Assembly: GCF_000224145.3 (NCBI RefSeq)
Contig: NC_020172.2
Coordinates: 3,765,557-3,829,556, forward strand
Length of the DNA: 64,000 bases
Direction: 5' to 3'
Source: Ciona intestinalis
Lineage: Eukaryota > Chordata > Ascidiacea > Phlebobranchia > Cionidae
Below the pieces are notes generated by a model, which was given only the letters and a program-made list of their open reading frames with translations, was not told the origin of the DNA and ran no database searches. Of this stretch, positions 58,966 to 64,000 are shown in pieces. Numbering within the stretch: the first letter of the stretch is position 1; every line of letters starts with the position of its first letter. A program made the position numbers and the translations under genes.

Positions 58966-61900
58966 TCAGTTTACAATAACGGCAGGTATAACTGAGTTGT
59001 CTCTTATGGAAGATTCCAGGTTCTTGGCCTGCTGTAATAAAAATATCATTATCAATAATAATAATCTAAATAAATATTCACTCACAAATTTATATGTGGT
59101 AACTTGTAAGCGGGGACGAGGTGTATGAACAAAGACAACAAGTGTTATAAAAAATGTCCTGGCCCGCGAGGGTAAATAAGTTTCATTCATATTTTTTCTC
59201 TACAATTATAGTAGGAAAGATCAAAAAAACAATTCAAACTAATAGACAGAATATACAAATGACAGCAGTGATTTATATGATAAATCAGTTGCAAAAAAGT
59301 TAATGCAAAAATAATTAATATTAAAAAAGATTTAAGCCAAAATTTGAATACCATAGCTAGAAATTTTAAAAATCAAAAAATATTTTTCTCTAAAAATAGG
59401 TATAGTGTTTTTACCTTTATTTGTCTTTTGCTTTTAGTTTGTTTAACCTTGGTGTCTTTATTTGTATTAGGTTGAACCGATATCCTTATGTCACTTCCCA
59501 TTTTGTTCGTCAAGTAGTTTGGTAATCTCAGTTTTTCCACACGTGGAGATTTAGAAAACTTCATAATGTTATTCATGCGTTCCATGATGGACCTAACAAT
59601 TGGATGAATGTAACTTGCTTTTTTCTCTTGTGGCGGGAAAATGACAGTCTTTTAACACAGGTGTTCTGTTTCATACACCTTGTGCCTGCTTACGAGTTAC
59701 TATGTACGTAGTTTTGTAAATGATTGCTTTTCTATATTGCTGACAGTTTAGACAACCTATTACTGTTTAAGCAATTACCATTAGGTGTCTTGCCCAAGGA
59801 CATATACGTCCACTATATTAGCAGCGACGAACCTTGAATCTGTAACCTCTGGATTAATAGGCAAGCACACTGAAATACACTTACTGTATAAAGGTGGTTT
59901 TCTCATGAAGTGAGATTATGTCTGCATCTAATGGGTCCAATCTTGCCAATGAATTCTTAAGCTGTAACAAATATATATATATATAAACTTAAGAATCTGT
60001 AAAATTTTCTTTTTTGTGTAATGATTTTTATTATTTTTTTCTTTGGTATATCAATAAGCGCGTTTTAACACTGTTGTTTTACCATTACGACTCGCCTTTT
60101 CACTTTTAGAAACTTCTCCATTTATGCATCTAATTAAAAAGACAAAAAAATGCATTCATTCAAATGCTAAAAAAAGGTTTTAAATTAAAACAGAACACTG
60201 TGTTATAACAACTGTCATGTTCCGGCCACGCGAGGATAAACTAAATACCATTAATTTAGTCATTCACATACAAACCCTTCAAATAAAAAAAAACACGAAA
60301 AGACAAAAAATATTAAAAAACAAACCCTTAATCGACACCCCACATTAAATCTAACGCTTCTTTTTGCGTCAGAAAATGTAACGTGGATATTTTCTTGGGA
60401 CACAATTCGTATTCCAACTTGTCTGTTCAAACCGCATACGATTGGTTGAAATGGAGGGGCGTGTACGTGCGTCTGCGTATTTTTCCATTTCCATTTCTTG
60501 ATTCTTTCACCATTGGAACTACATAACATAAAAAAAAAAAAAAAAAATTAGTTTTATTTTTTTTAGTTGAATGAATGAATGAAATTTATTTCATCTCTTC
60601 GTCAACGATAACGAGGAACGGGAGAGTTTACAAAAGCGAAAAGACTGGTAGCATTGGTAAAACAACATTTGTTAAAACATGCTTATTGATAAGAAAGAAA
60701 GAAATAATGCTGTAGTAGATAAAATGCGTGACCGTTACACCCTACAGACGATACAATAATTTCCTATATATCTCTTCAAATACAGTAACTAAGATAAGGT
60801 TAATTAATAAAATAAGAGAAGGGAACTAGCAGCAAAACGACAGTCGTTAAAACACGCTGTGTTTAAAAACTACTTGAATAAAATGGTAGCTGCTAAACCC
60901 ACAATTCAGTGTAAATTAACTCATATTAAGTTGTATTTAATTAGAACAAAATGAGTAATTAAAAAAAGTGTGTGTAAAAAATAAGTTTTTGGCCAATTAA
61001 TACTTTAACCAGCATTGTAACAGTTGTGTATTATTTTTCACACTCACGGGTGTTCTGTTTTACACACCTGGTGCCCCATTACAAGCTACCACGTTTGTAA
61101 ATTTGTGTAAATTTAATATAAAAACTTAATAAATAAANNNNNNNNNNNNNNNNNNNNNNNNNNNNNNNNNNNNNNNNNNNNNNNNNNTTAGCCCAGAGAG
61201 GTTCTGTGCTTGGCACTGCTAGGAGCAGACGCCCTTGAGCAAGCAAGACACTTAATGGCAATTACTGCAACCCAGTGGCCCCTTATGGGTTGTCTAAGTT
61301 GTCAGCCGTACATTACAACAAAAAAATCTTTTAAAATATATTACTATTTATCTAGCATTCCAGCACCAAGTGTAGGAAAAAGAACATCTGTATTATAACG
61401 ACTGTCACTGCCACGCGAGGATAAATTAGTTACATTCATTTATTCAAGATCATATATATACTTACTCTGCCACTTGCGATTGCGGTTTGTGCATCTTGTA
61501 TTATAAATTCCTCGACAGGTTCATTTACTTGTGGTGGGGTTATTGGGCGAATGGTCCAGCCCTCTTCCATGCATTTCTCAGATGATAACGAATAGTTTAC
61601 GGTTTTTAACTGCCGAGCAACTGTATGGACATAAGGTAGATTAAATAATGTATTATAGTAGGGTGGCGTAAAACAGGACATTTTTTTAACAAATTATATA
61701 CCTGTGGCCTCACCACATTAAAAGCGATGTTATTTGTTTAAAACAGATCAGGAAATATGGGACCTAGGTACTATCGGTATCTAATTTTTCCCCGCAGTAC
61801 TATTTAATTCAATTTGTCAAAAATGGTTCATTAATATAAAAATTCTTACTTAGAGTTAGACACATGGAAATTTGTAAGCTAGCACGAGGTGTATAAAACA

Positions 61901-63959
61901 GAACACCCATGTTAGCTTCTAAATTGCCCTGCCACGCTAGAATAATAAGCAACAATAATTAATACTGTTATCCTCAATTTCACTTTACATGAAACTACTG
62001 GTAACTTTACCCTAATCCAGTGATTTCCAAACTGGGGGTTGTATCAATATTTCAGGGGTCACTGAGAATATACGATCTTTACACAAAGTACTACATATAT
62101 TGTACTATTAGTCGTAAGGGGTCCGGGAAATTTTAGGAGAAAAAGGGCTCACAAGCCAAAAAGTTTGAGAAATCCTGTGTTAAACAAATTGTAACAACTT
62201 ACAAGCATAAAAGTTAGTTTGATTTGTAGGAATTGTTTGTTTTTGTCTTTCAACTTCACGAGCCCTCATTCGTTCAGCAGCATGTTCTTTTGCTATCTTA
62301 CGCTCCTGTAAATAAGAACACACACTTAATGACAATTGATTCACTAATGGGTCACTAATGTGTCAGCCATTAATAAAAACCCACAAAATATTCCACTAAC
62401 TTGTTGTGAGCCATATGCAGCATGAGGTTCAATATCAATCAATGTATCTGATTGACTGCTTTGTTCACTTTTCTCTCGTTCTTTCGCCGCTTCTTCCAAT
62501 AAATTGTTAAAATAAGTTTGATCTTCCGGTTTCATGGTTTCCCAGTCAACACTTGAAGATGCTTTGTCCTGTTAAAATATCAAATATTCAAATGTATGTC
62601 TGTGTAGTGACCTTGCTTTTTTAAAAAAATTAAATGTATCCTGTCAAGAGAACGATTGTCTATGTAAATTTGGTTTATATTATTATTCCCCCATTTATGG
62701 GTTGTTTTCTTTATGCACACTTTTCTTTCTTTAACTTGGAAAATAGTTAAACATAAATTGCTCATTGTTTGTCTGCTAGGTGTAGCGACCACGCTTCTTT
62801 CTTCCAATTAAATGTAAACATGTTTTAGACTGTAAGTGTGTTTTAACAACTGTTGTTTTGTCGCTTTATCCTTTTTTTTCTTTTTTTTTAAATGTTCGCT
62901 ACCGTAATAGAAGAGACAAATAAATATTACTATTATTATTTGAAATGTATACTCAAATGTATGTCTGAGTAGTGATCACATTTCTTTCTTGAATGTAAAA
63001 ATATTTTTTAACCCTAAGCATGTTTTAACAATTGTAGTTTTGTAGCTATATCATGTTTTTGACATTTTTCTAAAAAGACACAAATGGTTTAACTCCGAGT
63101 AGCCCTACCCAACAAAAAACAACAAAAGAAAAATAATTTTCCTGGCTGTTTACCTTAATATTTAGTGTTTTGTCGCCATATTCTGTGTTTTACCTTTTAT
63201 AAAACAGCACTAATAAAAACAATTCTCCCAATAATAATTCAAAATAGTACTTTAATATTGTCATAATCCACTCTATGTGCCTTAGATTCCGGTTTATATT
63301 GAAGTATATAAGGAGCTCCAACGCTTGATACCTCAGTTGTTGGTGTATGGGAACCCATGGTGTCTAATATGTTCATCTGCAGTAGCAAGAACAATTTAAC
63401 GCTTAACGTAATTGAATGAATAAATGTAACTTGCTTTATCCTGGAAAGCTGGGGCAAGGACAGTCGTAACAACACAGGTGTTCTGTTTTGTACACCTCAT
63501 TTTGCTTACGAGTTACCGCATGTGTAGATTTTTATGCTATATGACTGATAAATTGGACAACCCATTTTGGACCACTGCTTTGGGGCAAATACACATAATT
63601 GCATGGTATGACAGTATGATACCAAGTATTTTCTGGTTAGCAGGCAGGTGCTTAACTAATGCACCATAGCACAGGTACAATATTTGAATGTTTGTTGTTC
63701 AATACATAATCAACAGTTTACTTTCTGTTTCGGTCAGTCTCGATACAAACATGACAGCCCATGTGTAAAATACAACTTTTATTTCATTTAATTCAGTTTA
63801 AAAAACCAAAACCACCTTTAGTGATGAAGGTAGAATGTAAGTAGTCGTAATTAGGTTTCCTATTTTATTATACAATATGTCACCTCAGCAACTGGGTTGT
63901 CGTCCATCACAGAAGAATCAATATTCAAACTCTGACTTAACCCGCTTGCTGGGCTCTTG
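58966..63959 (-). CDS. FAM194/ERICH6-like protein (tentative), 5'-partial
   Basis: Nine exons seen: 63959-63884, 63376-63251, 62568-62401, 62305-62203, 61620-61466, [missing], 60518-60326, 59961-59885, 59592-59415, 59031-58966 (stop TGA). All joined phases agree except 61466 to 60518, where an exon of 3n+2 length is needed and is probably in the N run at 61138-61187. About 380 residues are visible. The upstream part has a charged helix (EEAAKEREKSEQ; ERKIAKEHAAERMRAREVERQ). A conserved-looking core reads ERIKKWKWKNTQTHVHAPPF, then a QVGIRIVSQENIHVTF segment and RFNVG, which I associate from memory with the FAM194 domain of glutamate-rich protein 6; this is a tentative match. The C-terminal part is basic. 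Function of that family is poorly known, so none is assigned. The first exons lie past the right edge. Confidence 0.8.
59603..59878 (-). mobile_element. tRNA-headed SINE, minus orientation
   Basis: Tail TAACTTGCTTTTTTCTCTTG, body tgtcttgcccaaggacatat, head gcagcgacgaaccttgaatc. In an intron of the FAM194-like gene. Confidence 0.83.
61138..61187. other. assembly gap (50 N)
   Basis: Lies between exons of the FAM194-like gene whose phases do not match, so a coding exon may be affected. SINE fragments flank it on both sides. Confidence 0.95.
61190..61440 (+). mobile_element. tRNA-headed SINE, 5'-truncated by the gap
   Basis: Reads gcaagcaagacacttaatgg, GCAACCCAGTGGCCCCTTAT, gtcagccgtacatt, then the tail ccacgcgaggataaattag. 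Confidence 0.8.
61653..61805. mobile_element. 190-bp MITE, internally deleted
   Basis: Left ATAGTAGGGTGGCGTAAAAC, right AATTTTTCCCCGCAGTACTA, interior GTTTAAAACAGATCAGGAAA. Confidence 0.77.
63413..63670 (-). mobile_element. tRNA-headed SINE, minus orientation, diverged
   Basis: Tail TAACTTGCTTTATCCTGG, acagtcgtaacaacacagg block, body GGACAACCCATTTTGGACCA, degraded head near taactaatgcaccatagc. Confidence 0.78.
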
Positions 63960-64000
63960 CTGTAAATAAACACAAATTTATTTAACTTTTCCACCAAGTT

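Overview
The window looks like nuclear DNA of an ascidian tunicate, most likely the sea squirt Ciona. It is AT-rich and gene-dense, has many short exons with GT-AG introns, and is crowded with short non-autonomous repeats, including a tRNA-headed SINE and a 190-bp element with terminal inverted repeats, of the sort I associate with Ciona. The animal origin is seen directly (plexin, TSC22 family, CUB/EGF, fibrinogen-domain genes); the genus is inference. There are four runs of N.

Layout. 134-1843 (-): 5' exons of a CYP2-like cytochrome P450 that continues past the left edge. 2168-2926 (-): intronless TYW3, a wybutosine tRNA-modification enzyme. 4598-12171 (-): ten-exon TSC22-domain gene (729 aa) that splices in frame throughout. 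12172-16837: no gene seen, one well-bounded hAT-type MITE. 16838-28436 (+): 26-exon gene for a 993-residue type I membrane protein with a signal peptide, CUB domain, ten EGF repeats, one membrane span and a long unrecognised cytoplasmic tail. 29734-53662 (-): plexin semaphorin receptor, about 40 visible exons, nearly complete but with exon material lost in two N runs. 55018-57995 (+): six-exon secreted collagen-like/fibrinogen-domain (ficolin-like) protein of 304 aa. 58966-63959 (-): the 3' part of a gene tentatively related to the FAM194/ERICH6 family; its 5' end lies past the right edge.

The genes are not an operon or a single pathway. The CUB/EGF gene and plexin converge, plexin and the ficolin-like gene diverge from a 1.35-kb interval, and the ficolin-like gene converges on the FAM194-like gene. 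Two large cell-surface proteins and one secreted lectin-like protein are neighbours, but nothing in the sequence shows a functional link.

Exon models were built by hand from splice consensus and reading phase. Wherever the sequence is unbroken the phases close, which is the main support for the boundaries. I saw no CRISPR, operon, or clear novel system. The most unusual items are the CUB/EGF receptor with its tail, a plexin with a furin-like site and mixed A/B features, and short repeats that amplify their own ends, nest in each other and imitate coding starts.
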